This document shows positions 12,019-24,555 of a stretch of DNA of 60,000 bases, one piece after another (position 1 is the first letter of the stretch; each line of letters starts with the position of its first letter). Origin of the DNA: Membranipora membranacea (lineage: Eukaryota > Bryozoa > Gymnolaemata > Cheilostomatida > Membraniporidae); the NCBI GenBank assembly GCA_914767715.1, contig OU612069.1, positions 9,671,387 through 9,731,386 on the forward strand, written 5' to 3'. The notes beneath the pieces were generated by a model, which saw only the letters and a list, made by a program, of their open reading frames with translations, did no database searches and was not told where the DNA came from. Made by a program: the position numbers and the translations under genes.

Positions 12019-14892
12019 TTAATAAATGTAGAATTGTACAATCGGTACCAACACCAAAACAATGACGCTTGATAGTCTTGGTGTTGTAGCCGTATGTGGT
12101 GCAGAGTTACAGTAATCACTGTCACAGAAGCAGAGAGTAGCCACCCTACCGAGTAACTCTTGGTCTACACAACCAGTCTTGTATCCATAGTTACAGCCCC
12201 TACAACATAAACAAGCTGGAGTGTAATCAGTGAAGTTGTCCTTCTCTGCATAGTAAGAAGATGAATCCGATAAAGTAAATGTTATGATAGCTGACCTATC
12301 AAGGTAATTTTCACACTTGCACCACGGAAATCTATTGCAAGTGACACACTGATTGTAACTAGTTGAATTCCACTTCTCATTTATATTGGAGAATTAGGTG
12401 AACCAATGTACCACTATCTGTGATGTATTTTCTATGCCTTTGTCCGGGTTGCAGTTAGTTCATGGTTGATAAAGGAATGTCACAACCAACAACCAAGACC
12501 ATTCATGATATCAATTTTATCATTTTGTTGAGTTGTGGCTGGTGGAAACAAATAAGGGACAGATTTCAATCATATCTGATTAAATTCAAAATTAGCCAGC
12601 ATAATGTGAAACATATGATATAATGGGTGCCCCTGACTGAATTGTTCATTTCTGTGCCTCTTATCATCCAATGAGATGAAAATTCGTCAGGCAAGTTAGT
12701 CACGACTACTCTTTATGACTGGAATCAGTGCACATCAATGACAATTACTGCCAAAGTTGGGTACCGCTAACCAAGTAACCTAGGTCTTCCAAAAATTCAT
12801 CACTCACATTCAAATAACCTTTATGGTAACATATGAAAGCCAAATCTATATTCAAGTGCTGGGTTTTTTGTTTTTTTTCTTTCGTTTTTTGCAAACTGTT
12901 AAAACTGCCAGCATCGTTGACCACACAGATATTACTCAAGTTCTTTTTTTTGCCAAGGCTTCCCAGCTCCTATGAATAGTGGTGACAAACAAATGACACA
13001 GCAGCAAGGAGCTATGTTATTACCATAAATTGATTAACAATAGTGAGGAAGGAAATACGAAGTTCATATTCCCGACTTCAATAGGTGACGCTCCATAGAT
13101 CAACTATGATCCATTTTGCCTGTATCCCAGTTGCCCCCCCCCCCCCTTCACCGATTAGCCGCAGCGTGCAGCTTATCGGTGAAGGGAGCAACTCCGAAAC
13201 CAAGCAAACTGGATCAAACTTGATCTAGGCACACCCCGTTGTTTTTAAAAATACTCAGGACCAGAAGCAGAATCGTCTCAAGAATTCACAACTCTCAAGA
13301 AATTAGACAGCTCTGGCAAATCTTAACTTTGCAATGAAATATTACTTTTTATCAGTAATAAAAGATAGTGTCAAGCTACCAGATTGAATTGTTTCCTGTT
13401 CTCTGGAAAGTATTATGTAATATAAAGACTCTGCTTGCAGGGTACGGAAGTAGCTGAAAGCTACGACACCCTCCCACTTACTTTACACTCAGTAGACAAG
13501 AAAACGTCTTACCTTGATACAAAGGTGATCCCATCCAGTGTTTGTGTAAGGGTCTTAGCACAAACTTTTGTTCCAATCCTATCATTGCAGGGCATTTTGT
13601 AATACTACAAAAAGCAACATTAAACAAAAGTTAAAATATGTTTCACAAAGCTGATTTTTAAAATGAGAAAAATCAAATCTGACTACTGATTTTCATCATG
13701 GCTAAACGCTCAGTAGCTTATGTTATCGATTCTGGATTCGAATAGTATGCATAAAAATGTAACCAGATTTAAATGTCTTGTCTTAATTGTGTTGCAATAC
13801 AAATAAAGTATTGACATGCATTGCAGGACATTGAGCAGAACAATGTCTCTCATATGAACTCCTAAATTTCTGGATACTGTACTAAATAATTGTTGTGAAA
13901 AGCCATCTGAGCAAATGACACAGACCACCCAGCCTGCTACAGAAAGCACAAAGATTAAGAGACCACCCTTACATTAGCTATCATATCCTTAAGTTAGGCG
14001 AAAAGCAAGGATGAAAAGCGTATAGCTTCTATTGTCTTCTCCTACCCGCTCGTCGTGTTGAGAGATATTCATATTTGGCTTCATAGTCCCAACAAAGTCA
14101 GAGGTGTCTCCAACAGCACATCTAGAATCTGGGTCAGTTGTAGTACAATTCCAACACATCAATCCAGATACTCCTTGGAGGACAGAACAAATTTTAATGT
14201 CCAATATAAAGTGACAAGAAATGAAATATAGCACAATGAAATGATGGAAGAAAATCAATATTCCTAAACAAAATTTTTAGGTTGCTCCCGTAAAAAACAT
14301 AAATATATGCTTAGTCTGAGCCCCCAAGACTTTTGCCCCCCCCGCCCGACGGCCCCCTGGCGGGGGAAATATATATTGTACCATATATGTAACTTAATAT
14401 ATTATGTCAAACTGGGATCTTGAATGTCTTATTGACTGGAAACTTATGAAATACCCGTATCTAAAACAAATTTGGACATTTGTAAAACTGCTCTCCCTGA
14501 AAAGGATATCTGCCATGCTGATTTGAAACTCTTGCCACGCCCAATGCAAAATGTATATATACATATACTACATCTAACTGCCCATATACTTACATATACA
14601 ACTACACTTATATCATTGAATAAACTATATTACTCTTGGTTTCTGATTGCCTAATTGGCTGAGACGCTCTTCATGTATTTCCCGCCAATTCTTTCTGGTC
14701 AAGTGGCGGAAATATATTTAGTTTACTCAATGATATGAGTTGTTTTGTTTTCGCTGGTCGGCACCCTTACACACAACTTTTACTGTATCCCTCCGCCACC
14801 AGACCAAAACAGACAAGCTTGTACTATTACTTACCGATGAAAGAGATACTCGAGATAGCTAGAATAATCAGGTTTACTCTTGCTCCGCTCAT
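12019..14892 (-). CDS. Ly6/uPAR-type three-finger protein, probably GPI-anchored
   Basis: Four exons on the minus strand: 14892-14835 (signal peptide), 14173-14046, 13604-13513 and 12199-12019; phases 1, 0, 2; total 459 nt, 152 residues. Mature part begins near LMCWNC. Ten cysteines (26, 29, 38, 68, 77, 95, 103, 116, 118, 123) occur in the Ly6 order, with the opening CxxC, the C-AK...R-GC stretch, and the closing CFCDSDYCN typical of the fold. Residues 138-152 are a hydrophobic tail (VIVLVLVPIVQF) after a Thr/Ser-rich spacer, as in GPI signals. Overall plan resembles insect quiver/boudin-class Ly6 proteins, which act at the cell surface on channels, receptors or junctions; the actual partner is unknown. 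Exon 4 acceptor was chosen because TTGTAG/GGGC gives the conserved RGC and the correct cysteine count. ATG has A at -3. Confidence 0.88.
13093..13225. mobile_element. Foldback MITE copy (GATCAAGTTTGATCC family)
   Basis: Left end AGATCAACTATGATCCATTT and right end GGATCAAACTTGATCTAG are inverted relatives of each other. The interior has a poly-C run and an inner stem CTTCACCGATTAGC / GCTTATCGGTGAAG. It sits in intron 3 of the Ly6 gene. See the perfect copy at 38971-39073. Confidence 0.7.
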
Positions 14893-17800
14893 TATTGAAT
14901 CGGGATGATTAACAACCCTGTAGCCTCCAGAAGTATGACAATAATTACTTCGGCACTTTCAGTCTTATATCTCACAGAGTTTCACAGTGAGAAATGAATG
15001 TTTAGTGCTTCTAATCCTCTGCCAAATACCAAACTGATGATTGTTCATACCATTTATTATCATTATGATTGAGAGGCAAATATTCTTAGCAAATCCTTTG
15101 TGGCTGTTTTTGCAATTCTGACCTATTTTAGTCATCAATTTTCCATTTACGGAAGGTAAGCTTTTGGCTCAAGCCAACCAATAAACATAAAGTTTTATTA
15201 CTGTGGTTCAACCAGCAGCCAACTGATAGGTGCAAAAAGTTGCACTGGCAGCAAAACCGCAACAGGTTCAACTGGATGATTTGTTCATTATTGAATGTTA
15301 AACATTTCACAGTCTAATTTTTTTTATTACGCAATGTTGTTTGAATAATTATTGCTTTGTTTTTTATAAAGTTATTCTTTTGAGCTTATTCTGAAAAAAA
15401 CAACAAATGAAATTCATACCAATAAAAGTATATTTACATGTAGTATGTGACCTCATCAAATCTTCATGAGGAAAATGTAAGAAGGTCTTATGTACTTAGA
15501 TGTTTGCACCAGGGTTAACCTCAGTGTTATGTTCAGAGCTGAGATAAACAGCTCAGACATATAAAATGTCTTTGAGTCATTGACCTTGTATCATTCTCTT
15601 AGTTTTAGGGTGTTACTTATTACGCCCAATCATGGGTCTGGTCACCAAGGCTAGCTTGTACCCCATCTCATATTTATTTTATTTTGGAGCTTATTCTCTC
15701 TTTACCTTTGCTTTGCTGATGATTTTGACGCAATATTTTTTGCTTTTCTTTGTTGTGCATATATTATCCAAATTCTGATGTGAAAGTGTGAAGGCAACTT
15801 AAGTCTTTGAAGAATATTTTTACTTAGATGATTTGAACTAACTTATGTTGTTTTGCTTTTGAACCCAAAATTTCTTTTCCAACAGATTTTTAATATTTTG
15901 GCCCAAGTGAAAAACACCGTGGTTATCTAGGCTCATTGAAACTAGAATATTGTGGATGAGGTTTCTTTGTAGTGTGAATATCTGCCAGGTCACACAGGAC
16001 AAAGATTGTATCACCCCCCCCCCCCCTGCAGTCGAGGTGAAAGTACAATGCCTGACCGGCCATTGAACCCGCCATGTGAGGTCACAAAAGGAGTTCAATG
16101 ACTTGTTTTGAATCATGCTACATCCTACTTCTCTACGATTGATAGTTTGGCAGCAGAATTAGTTCATGATTAGCATTTTTATGAATTGAATTTTTATTAC
16201 TATCTACCTACACAAGAAAAAGTGTTTTGCTCGCCCAGTTCATCCTCAATTGCTATTGTCGAGACACACATGTGACTGTGACATGTTACAAAGACTCTAA
16301 TGTGAAGGTAGATGAAAGGTCAAGGGTTATTGACTCCCAACTGTATGAGGTCATATAATCCTCTGTTGTATTTGGCAGCGGGTAGATCTGTGATTAATAA
16401 TATCGCTTTTTTTAATGTAATCTCATTATCATTAACAAAGCAAATTTATCTTAGCTTGAGATCCTAGACTTTTACTCTGGTGCCAAGAATGGCATTAAAC
16501 TACCAACCCCAACAATCTAGCGTGGGAGGTTAACTCAGTCTACCTCTGAATGGAGCTGCATCAATATGTCTCAATATATTTTGTTGAACTTTACATGATT
16601 TGTCTATTTGTTCTCCATGTTTGGCTAACCTGTTCACATGAATGTTGTCTTGGCAGCCTTACAATAATTTGTTGACTATTTGTGATGATGATGATAACTT
16701 GTAAAAAAGTTCTTCTTCTTTGACACAGGATCACTCTTTATTTTATTGTGGCTGCCAGCAAGAATATTCACAACACAACTATATAATACTATAATATTGA
16801 TGTGTAATTACAAATACTAAAATAAAAAATTTTAAGCAGAAGACTATAGCATTCCCAAGATGGCCTGAAATGTGTACATATGAGACAATCCATAAAACAA
16901 GGAGAGTAACATCTATTTGATCCCAAACAGCCTGTGGGCAGTATCAAGAAACCTTAGATCAAAGATTAACAAAAAAAAGTCATAACTATCAATATTGTAA
17001 GGCCTTGAATGGCTAACCTAATGGTTATTTAAAAGGCATTGAAACTCTTCTTTTTTTTTGCAGCTCATTTTCTCTATAAGTTAGGCGTTTATGGTATGGG
17101 GCTTGGAGTCTATAGATTGTGATTATGATTATAGAGGTGGCAACCTGCAGACAAAAAACATAGCATTAAAACATGTTCATAACACCCACTGTATAATGTT
17201 CACCGTGTGGATTATCGCCTGATACAAATACATCAGCACTTGTCACCCCAAAGATATCAACTGGCTACAGGTGAGTCGGCTTCAAAGTAAATCTTACCTG
17301 CAGTATGTGTATCAGACCCGTCATCTTTTCAAAATGATGATATATTCAAAAAACGCCTCCTATAGTCATAGTCAAAGCCCATACATATAAATGAAAGATG
17401 TCTTTTTGGTTTGCTGTGAGTAATCAGACATTGGGGAAATAAGATCATCAAGAACCATAAAAGTATTGTGTGAGCAAAAAAGCAAGCAGCTGATATGTTT
17501 CAGGAGAACAAGAGTGGTGCTCAATATAGTAGTTGTTCACTCCTGCATTTCAAAGCCAAATATTGAAAAGGAAACATTAAACTATGGGAGGACGACTCTA
17601 TATAGACACATAACTTCTGCTAAATTTGATCATGGAGGTTTTGATATCATAAATATTTTAAGCCAATCACATCATCATCATCACCATATATTGTATGCTT
17701 TATATTGCCTTCATATGCTCATTTGACTCCTTTAAAGAAAAAACCTAACAAATGAGATAATAACTTGCATGGAGGATAGCAAATGGAGGGCAGTTCAACG

Positions 17801-18479
17801 CAACGAGCAAGACTTCGCAAGTCAGCAGAATAATCTATCCACATGTTTTAATCATTGCAATAGAAGAACACTGATATGGTAAAAATTATCATACTTCAGT
17901 GCAAAAGGGCATGAAGGGTTGCAAGATGACAGCAGTGCTAATATCATATAAGAGTTGCAGTACTCGCCCTATTTAATCAAGGGCGCCATTGTTCAAAGGC
18001 AAGAATGCATGGAAAAACGACATCACAAAAACATTATCGGGTATTGATTTAGCGCATTGTGATATTACTTTCAATGACCATCTTAATACAATGTATATAT
18101 TTTGGTTTCATGGTTTCCATGCATTTACCCACTTCAATCCCATTATCCGTAGCGGCAGCACAACAAAACACAGGATATATATTGATTATCACTTTGAATA
18201 GAAGTGAATTAGCCTTATAAACCTAAAGTAAACATCTGAGGTAATTGGAGGGGCTGCTTTGCATTGGCCCATGTGCCATATGATGCCGGAGGATTAGGAC
18301 TATATTTCAAAATTGGAATAATTACAGAACAGAAGATAAAAAGAATAGATAGATTAGACCATTTGAGAGCTGGCAGCTACTAATGCCATCAATATTCACT
18401 CAGTGAAAATTTGCTTGCCACTTTATTTTCCAGTAATGGCTGCCTAAATTTGACAAAGCGCTAAAGTAATTTTGTCAAC
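14893..18479. other. Gene-free stretch upstream of the Ly6 gene
   Basis: No exon with good splice sites and family resemblance was found. It includes a poly-C run near 16013-16026. The ORFs here lack codon structure or homology I recognise. The Ly6 promoter must lie at its left end; no TATA box is evident. Confidence 0.4.
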
Positions 18480-18578
18480 CTAAGCGGGCTAAGGGTACAG
18501 CGCGCCTCAAATAGGGAATAGAATAGATAGGATTATCAACCGCTCACACAACGCTGCCAGTATCTTGGCAAAAGACAG
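18480..18578 (+). other. Possible 5' untranslated exon of the downstream membrane-protein gene
   Basis: The sequence ends in a textbook donor (AAAGACAG/GTGAGTGAG at 18571-18587), and the next strong acceptor on this strand, at 20985, opens the coding exon of the membrane protein. The start of this exon is a guess; there is no transcript evidence. It could equally be a chance donor. Confidence 0.3.
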
Positions 18579-20985
18579 GTGAGTGAGAAAAAAACTGTTC
18601 TAGGTTGGGATTTAGCTACCAAATCCATGAGTTACATGTAAGTTACATTTGAAGATTTAACCATGGAACAACTAATCCACCTCATCGTGTAAAGTTTTCA
18701 TTGGAAAGATCCTGCTATTGTGTACAGATTTAAATAATGTAATTGATGGGGAGCTAACATTCATTCACTCAACCTATTTTCTTTACATTATGTCCAACCT
18801 TAACTATCAAGATCTGGAGCAGCTAAAATTGTGTAAAGCCCAAGCTATCGATGCTAGACTCAAGCTATCTTTTACCCCTCTGACTTTTTGGGCCTATTTT
18901 GTTGTTGCCTAAACTTTGTTGAAGGGTGGATTCCTGACACATCTTGTGACTCAGCCTACTTTTTTGACACACTGTGCATTGGGTATACAACTTCTAACAT
19001 CAAAATTATCTGAAAATGTTTCGGGCTGTCTTCATGCCTTATCTCACAGTATCAGCAATTTACCCATCACTCACTAACGCACCAAAATTTTATCGATATC
19101 TTCACTGCAATTTATCGTTGAACTGATAATTAAAGTTCAGGATTTATTCCTGTTTGAAACATGGATCTTGAACACATCAATATATACAGCGCTTTCAACT
19201 TTCAAGGTGCTAATTTCAACAACATGACAATACCTTATTGAGTTGATTATCTATACCAATGTCCGTTTCTGTTTCCTATCTTTGAGCTCAAGTTCTGCTT
19301 ATTATCTGACTGTTCTAGCTGCTCAAACTCCACCCTAAATTTTGAATTAAATATTCCCAAATTGCATCATAAAATATAGTTTGATTGCTGTTCGGGGGGC
19401 GGGGGAGGGGGAGGGGGGAAAGAACTTGTGATAGGTCAACGACTAAAATATGACAATCTGGACGATCTCACGGTGAGGATACACTGAGTCACCTGTCAAT
19501 ATCTCAACATCTAAAGGCAGTGAAAATTTCTTAATAAACGAAGCACATAGTTTTAGAGCTCCTATTATCGGACAGGAGACAAATCTACTTTTTGATAAAG
19601 CTCATTGGAATTTTCCTGATGTATACTTGTTTTACCTTTTATTATTGGCCTAACAATCTGGTGGATTACACAAAATTGCATCATGGGAATCTTCTTCGTA
19701 TCCACCTAAATCTCAATAGTTTTAATCTCGAAACTATGAGGTATAATTACTGATACTTCTCATAAAAATTTCCCGATCGTAAATTCTGAGAATACAGTTG
19801 CTCATAGTTACATTGAGAATTGTGTTAGTAATATTTAGTTAAACATACAAGTTTCCGCTGACCCGACAACCTTCTGCTTTTATTAACAACCCCACGCCTA
19901 AGTGATTGAGACAGGACCGTAGATTCGAAAAAATGGTAGGGGAGGCAAGTCCGAAGCGTCACCATAAGGGGTGCTGTAGGCTCCACCCAAAGCAATTTGA
20001 GGCATAAAATTAGCAAATAATGTTAATCCCAGTGGAGCCAATTCTGACATAGTTTATTCGATTAGAGTGTTTTTAGGCCACTATATTTAGCTTTCTAGGG
20101 GAGGCAGTGCCTCCCTGCCTCCCCGAGAACTACAGCCCTGTGTGATATTGACGTCATGCCGTTTGTTCACCTTATATCTACAGGATATTGGATAGAAATG
20201 ACCAGGAAATTTTACTTAGATACTCAATGTCCAATATGAGAGGAAGTCCATAACAAGATATCACGACTTGATCAAATTGAATGAAATTAATTGCTATGAA
20301 CTTCAAATTTAGATCGCCATCATTGTTGCAGCAAAGAATAACCATCGATCACTTGATGAATGTGGGTGATGGTGTTTAGTAAGTTAATACACAGCTGAAT
20401 TTAAAGATTGATTTCCACAGGAAATTAGTCAGCGCCTACCTAGAACAAGTTTGATACATATCGCCAGCAGTCAGGTCATTTCCATTCTACTGGTGAGCCG
20501 CGGCGGCAGCTCAAACCCTAAAGCCAGGCAAATTGGATCATGCTTGATCTAGCGCCTATACCTTCTCTCAACAGCATATTAATACAACTGAAATGGCAAT
20601 ATCAGTTTTCAAGCTTGTTAGAACTTTTTGAGAGAGGAGAATTTGACAGCTGAATAATAATAATGAATGATGATAATGATGCAAGACCTTTGATTCCTAT
20701 GTTGATGAAGTTCAACTAGATTAGATGACATGCTTTCAATATTTGGCTTTGAGCTTCTAAATTGAATTTAAAGAATACAGTTAACTGTGCTGGAACTGTA
20801 TATGCCACAAAGTGAATTTGCGAGCTTTTGGCAAATCAGCTAGCTACAATCCTTTGCTGCGGAGAAAAGACCCTCCAAAAATTTGGTCAAACTTAGCAAT
20901 TACAGACCCAATGGATGATGCTAGCACCTAGATAATGATGTCATTCTCGTTTCAAAGATAGTTATTATGATTTTCTTTTTTGCAG
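18579..20985. other. Probable 5' UTR intron or intergenic DNA
   Basis: No coding exon seen. It contains a G-rich run (19396-19420), a repeat-like block with GGGGAGGC/GCCTCCCC phrases around 19938-20130, and a degenerate GATCAAGTTTGATCC-family foldback at about 20445-20560. Confidence 0.4.
20445..20560. mobile_element. Degenerate foldback MITE copy
   Basis: Ends read CTAGAACAAGTTTGATACAT and TTGGATCATGCTTGATCTAG, matching the family at 38971-39073 with several substitutions; the interior is GC-richer than its surroundings. Confidence 0.6.
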
Positions 20986-21009
20986 GACCTAAAATACTCA
21001 TCAAAAATC

Positions 21010-22304
21010 ATGCCAGTACCTACTACATTACTCCAATTGACATTATATATAGCGGTGGGGCACCTGACAAGCACCTGCTATGGACAGCTGGAGCCAAACA
21101 CAACTGTCACCTCGACGACACCCAGCACCACCACTCTACCTCCTAACCCAGGAAAAGTGATGTTCATTATTATACCAGTAGGAATACTTGTAGGTGAGTC
21201 TCGCAGTCAACTTACTAGTACTACAACTGCTAGGTGAAAAAGAACTTTTGCGATCTTACAAATCTGCCTCATAAAGTTATATAATTATTATTGCATAATA
21301 ATCCCTGCTGAGACGTTATGGCAGCCAATAATTGTTCCCAAACAAGTATGGTAAGGTAAAGTATGGTACTTCTACCAAATCCTCCTTTTTGTGCTAGAAA
21401 TGTAAAAGCAAACCTAGATGAATCATTACTGAAGGACCATTATTAATATAATTTTAGTATTCTGTGTATGGGTAATGGCAATTTCATTGCACTGCATTCA
21501 CGCATTCAAAAGTCCATGGTGCATGTTCGGCGGCATTTTCGCGGAAAAGCGGAAATCTCGTCTCACGGGACAGGCAACAAGTCTAATTATGCCACATATT
21601 GTGTAAAATAACATTATTATTTATTAGCGGGCAAATATGACCGATTTCCCATATTTGTCTCTTAATTGATTATTACCCAGATATCATTTGCTGGTGCATT
21701 CTAGATAGAAAGATATGTTTCTATAATGGATTTGATTGCAATCTGGCTATTTCCAAGATAATGATGATATGAGACTATAAAAAATGACAAGGTGCCTCCT
21801 AGCCTAAGTGATAGTTTCAATTAGACAGTGGCAGGGTAACAGAATCCCCACAAGGCAACTAGAGCCTGAAAACCAGATAGAGATCTAGTCAAAACCATGT
21901 ATGCTATAATTGATATGCTCTGTATAGAAATTCCAGAGATCCGCAATATCGGATGATGGTATTGCTATTGTTCTCAAGGCCATATTCCCATCCTGGGTGT
22001 CGCTGGTATGATGATCTCACCATTACTTATACATGTATACATGTTTTCTTTTACAGGCATACCAGTGGCCATCTCAATGTTCTGCTGTCTCAAAGCCATG
22101 TTTGCCTGCTGTAAGAGAAAGAAGGACGCCCATACAAACTCTCGGCGCGTAACGCCAATAAATGACCCAGACGCCTGGGATACAAAAGTACACGACGCCA
22201 CTATATCTCAGGACCAAATGTTCTCATATGACGGAAAATATGCGGGCAATGGTGATGGAGGTGGGGGCTACGCTGTACAGCCTCAATATGGCTGGGATTT
22301 TTGA
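21010..22304 (+). CDS. Unrecognised single-pass membrane protein with Thr-rich ectodomain
   Basis: Two coding exons, 21010-21193 and 22057-22304, phase 1, GT-AG; 432 nt, 143 residues. Signal peptide about 1-25 (MPVPTTLLQLTLYIAVG...), short Thr/Ser/Pro ectodomain 27-48 that could be O-glycosylated and has an NTT sequon, one hydrophobic segment 50-70 (VMFIIIPVGILVGIPVAISM), then a cysteine cluster CCLKAMFACC before the basic CKRKK. This suggests a type I topology with palmitoylated juxtamembrane cysteines. The cytoplasmic tail (81-143) is polar, with Tyr/Gly-rich end YAVQPQYGWDF. The coding exon begins at an acceptor (20985/20986) and is open upstream of the ATG, so an earlier start in another exon is possible. 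I do not recognise the family; the layout recalls Shisa/CYYR-like small adaptors, but no signature confirms that. Confidence 0.75.
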
Positions 22305-22583
22305 AAGCCTGCTCTTAGGCTACACACTCGATCAGGACTTCCGTCTTTCTTATATGTGCTAACAAGAAAATATAATGTCAGTGGGCAATGGATATCACCT
22401 TCTGTGCGTCATAGCGAGGAAACTTTGAGGCTTTCACAGCAACAGGAAATGGTAAAAGTGAATTCAGATAAATGGGTGCCTGCTTGCCTGTCCTGCTAAC
22501 TTTAGTTATTGGTAAATTTGCCAATGGAAGACTAACAAGGGACCCTATCAGATATCAACTAAGTGATCTGGACTATTCGTCAG

Positions 22584-22667
22584 TAGTCTAAGTGCTCAGA
22601 CTCCAAGGCGCAGGGAGTTACTTGCGCAAGTAACTCCCTGCGCCTTGGAGTCTGAGCACTTAGACTA
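22584..22667. mobile_element. Perfect 84-bp palindromic element with 9-bp target duplication
   Basis: From TAGTCTAAGTGCTCAGACTC to its exact reverse complement, with no loop; the centre is TTGC/GCAA at 22625/22626. It is bounded on both sides by ATTCGTCAG (22575-22583 and 22668-22676), a direct repeat that reads as a 9-bp target site duplication. A perfect duplication and perfect arms imply a very recent insertion. Nine-base duplications are typical of Mutator-type transposons, but the ends alone do not prove the superfamily. Confidence 0.85.
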
Positions 22668-22955
22668 ATTCGTCAGTTAAGTTTATGATATTGTTTACCA
22701 GCAACCAGAGGTGTCCCCACTTGCGACAAAGTTTTGAGTCAAACTTTATTGGTGTGTATAAATTGCTCAATTTTTACCTTCGTTTTTCATACTAGATTTA
22801 TTTATACATGCTTTATAATTCACAAGCAAAAATAATTTTATAGAAAAAAAACATGCCTCATCACTTATGGGATTATTTTTCATTAGTATATGAGGTTTAT
22901 TTTTCCATGACCTACTTGTGACTGTTTGGGCAGCAAGTGCAGAGTGTGCACAAAG

Positions 22956-22961
22956 AATAAA
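22956..22961 (+). terminator. Candidate polyadenylation signal of the membrane-protein gene
   Basis: AATAAA 652 bases after the stop codon; a nearer non-canonical site cannot be excluded. Confidence 0.35.
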
Positions 22962-23436
22962 TGCTGTCAAATTTTAAAGAATAGAAGGCAATGGCAGACT
23001 TTTTATTTTTATTTGGTACTAAATCTTTACTCTGGGGTTTCTGCCAAGCTGTCACATGTTCTGACACAGCTGTCACATGGAAACATATCCAGCCCACAGC
23101 TCTGAATCAATAACAGTAGTTCTGCGAAATCCATTAAGATATTGATATTACCATTGTTGCGTTGTTCATACACCAAAACAACAATGCATATCGAGGTTTT
23201 TTGTAACCATAATAAAAAGACAATAAGCTGCAATCTTTGCCTACTTGATCAAATATTCATAAGATTTACTTTTTAAGGACATTCATTGATTAATTTGGCT
23301 TGATCATTATTTAATTATTGTGTAAAAAAGTGCAGGCTGCTTCGGTCTGAAGCAGAGATGGGATGCTGTCATTGTGCTGTAATTTCACGTTGCGATTAAT
23401 AGCAATAGCAGACATCCACTTTGATACTGAAAATGA

Positions 23437-23529
23437 TCTAGCCCTGTTCACACGGCCACGGGTTTTGATTTTTTTGGTTTTTACAAAACAAAAAAAACCA
23501 AAAGCCGTGGCCGTGTGAACAGGGCTAGA
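23437..23529. mobile_element. Foldback MITE, 25-bp perfect outer arms
   Basis: TCTAGCCCTGTTCACACGGC... at 23437-23461 is exactly complementary to 23505-23529. The inner part is a T-rich/A-rich imperfect stem. AATGATC occurs on both flanks but not at exactly equivalent positions, so the target duplication is uncertain. Confidence 0.75.
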
Positions 23530-24441
23530 GAATGATCATGAATAAATATCTTTGAATAAAATAATTCATGGGGCCTTAAAATCTTAAAGACGAATTTAAT
23601 GTCACAACCAAACACTTATTTGCTATGCTTGAGGTAAGCCCCAACACATATAGCAAGGGGGTAAGAGTCTGGGGGGCTCAGACCACACAGATACTAAACC
23701 TAAACAAGCTCATTCTATCAGAGACACACAAGTGCTAAGAATGAAAATCATGTGATTTCGATGTGACATTGAGTGTATATTTGAGTTTCATTACAGAGTG
23801 CCATGAACTTGCTTGCCCAGTGACTAGAACCCAGAATAACGATGTAGGGGCAAAATTAAGAAGGGACAACTTCAAGACGCAGTATTTGGTAGCTGCGTAA
23901 GTTATGGATTCAAGTATGTTGAGGAAACAGCATGTTCGCATTGGTGTGATAATTTGAGATGTTATATCAGGTATTCTTTTTACAGCATGAGCATACATTA
24001 TTTGTCAACATATAGTCAACACTAGAGTTCTACAAATATTTAATTGACTCAGTCATAGGGCAAAATCAACCAGATTTATTGATTACTAAGTAATTAATAT
24101 GTTAGCATTTTATTCTAGATGGTACAACAAGGTAGAGTTGCCCGACTTTAAATCAAGAGCAAACAACTCCCAACCACATGGCATTTTCCAGTTACTGTTT
24201 ATGCCTCACCAGGGAGGGTGGGGGGTATCCCACCCTCCCTGGTCACACTAGTTAGAAATAAAATACAGCAGTATACAAAATGTCGAAGTCAACCAGTCCG
24301 AGCTAGCGGCTTGATTGAATTTCAAGAAACAAAATTTTACCATAAAAAATTCAAACATTATCAGGATACCAGGTATCACACACAAACAGAAAATAGTTTG
24401 ATAATATAACAGGGAATATTTCTGCAACCTTGTAACATTTG

Positions 24442-24447
24442 TTTATT
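24442..24447 (-). terminator. Polyadenylation signal of COA5
   Basis: AATAAA on the minus strand, 109 bases after the COA5 stop codon. Confidence 0.6.
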
Positions 24448-24555
24448 TAAGATAGTTTGTCATAAGGTCCAGTAATTGACAGACCAAGAAAAGAGCTAAG
24501 ATACCTAACAACTCTACTTGGCAATGAAGAGATATATAATAGAGAAAAGCATTTG

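Larger units (their letters stand above)
22305..24441. other. Gap between convergent membrane-protein and COA5 genes
   Basis: No exon seen. It carries two striking foldback elements (22584-22667 and 23437-23529) and a candidate polyadenylation signal at 22956. Another inverted pair surrounds the CACCCTCCCTGG phrase near 24210-24242. Confidence 0.5.

Noticed and set aside
12200-12330. Longer Ly6 exon 4 including LSDSSSYYAEKDN...ACLCC
   Set aside because: Open reading frame continues upstream, but using it adds extra cysteines and separates the conserved R-GC block; the acceptor TTGTAG at 12201 gives the exact ten-cysteine pattern.
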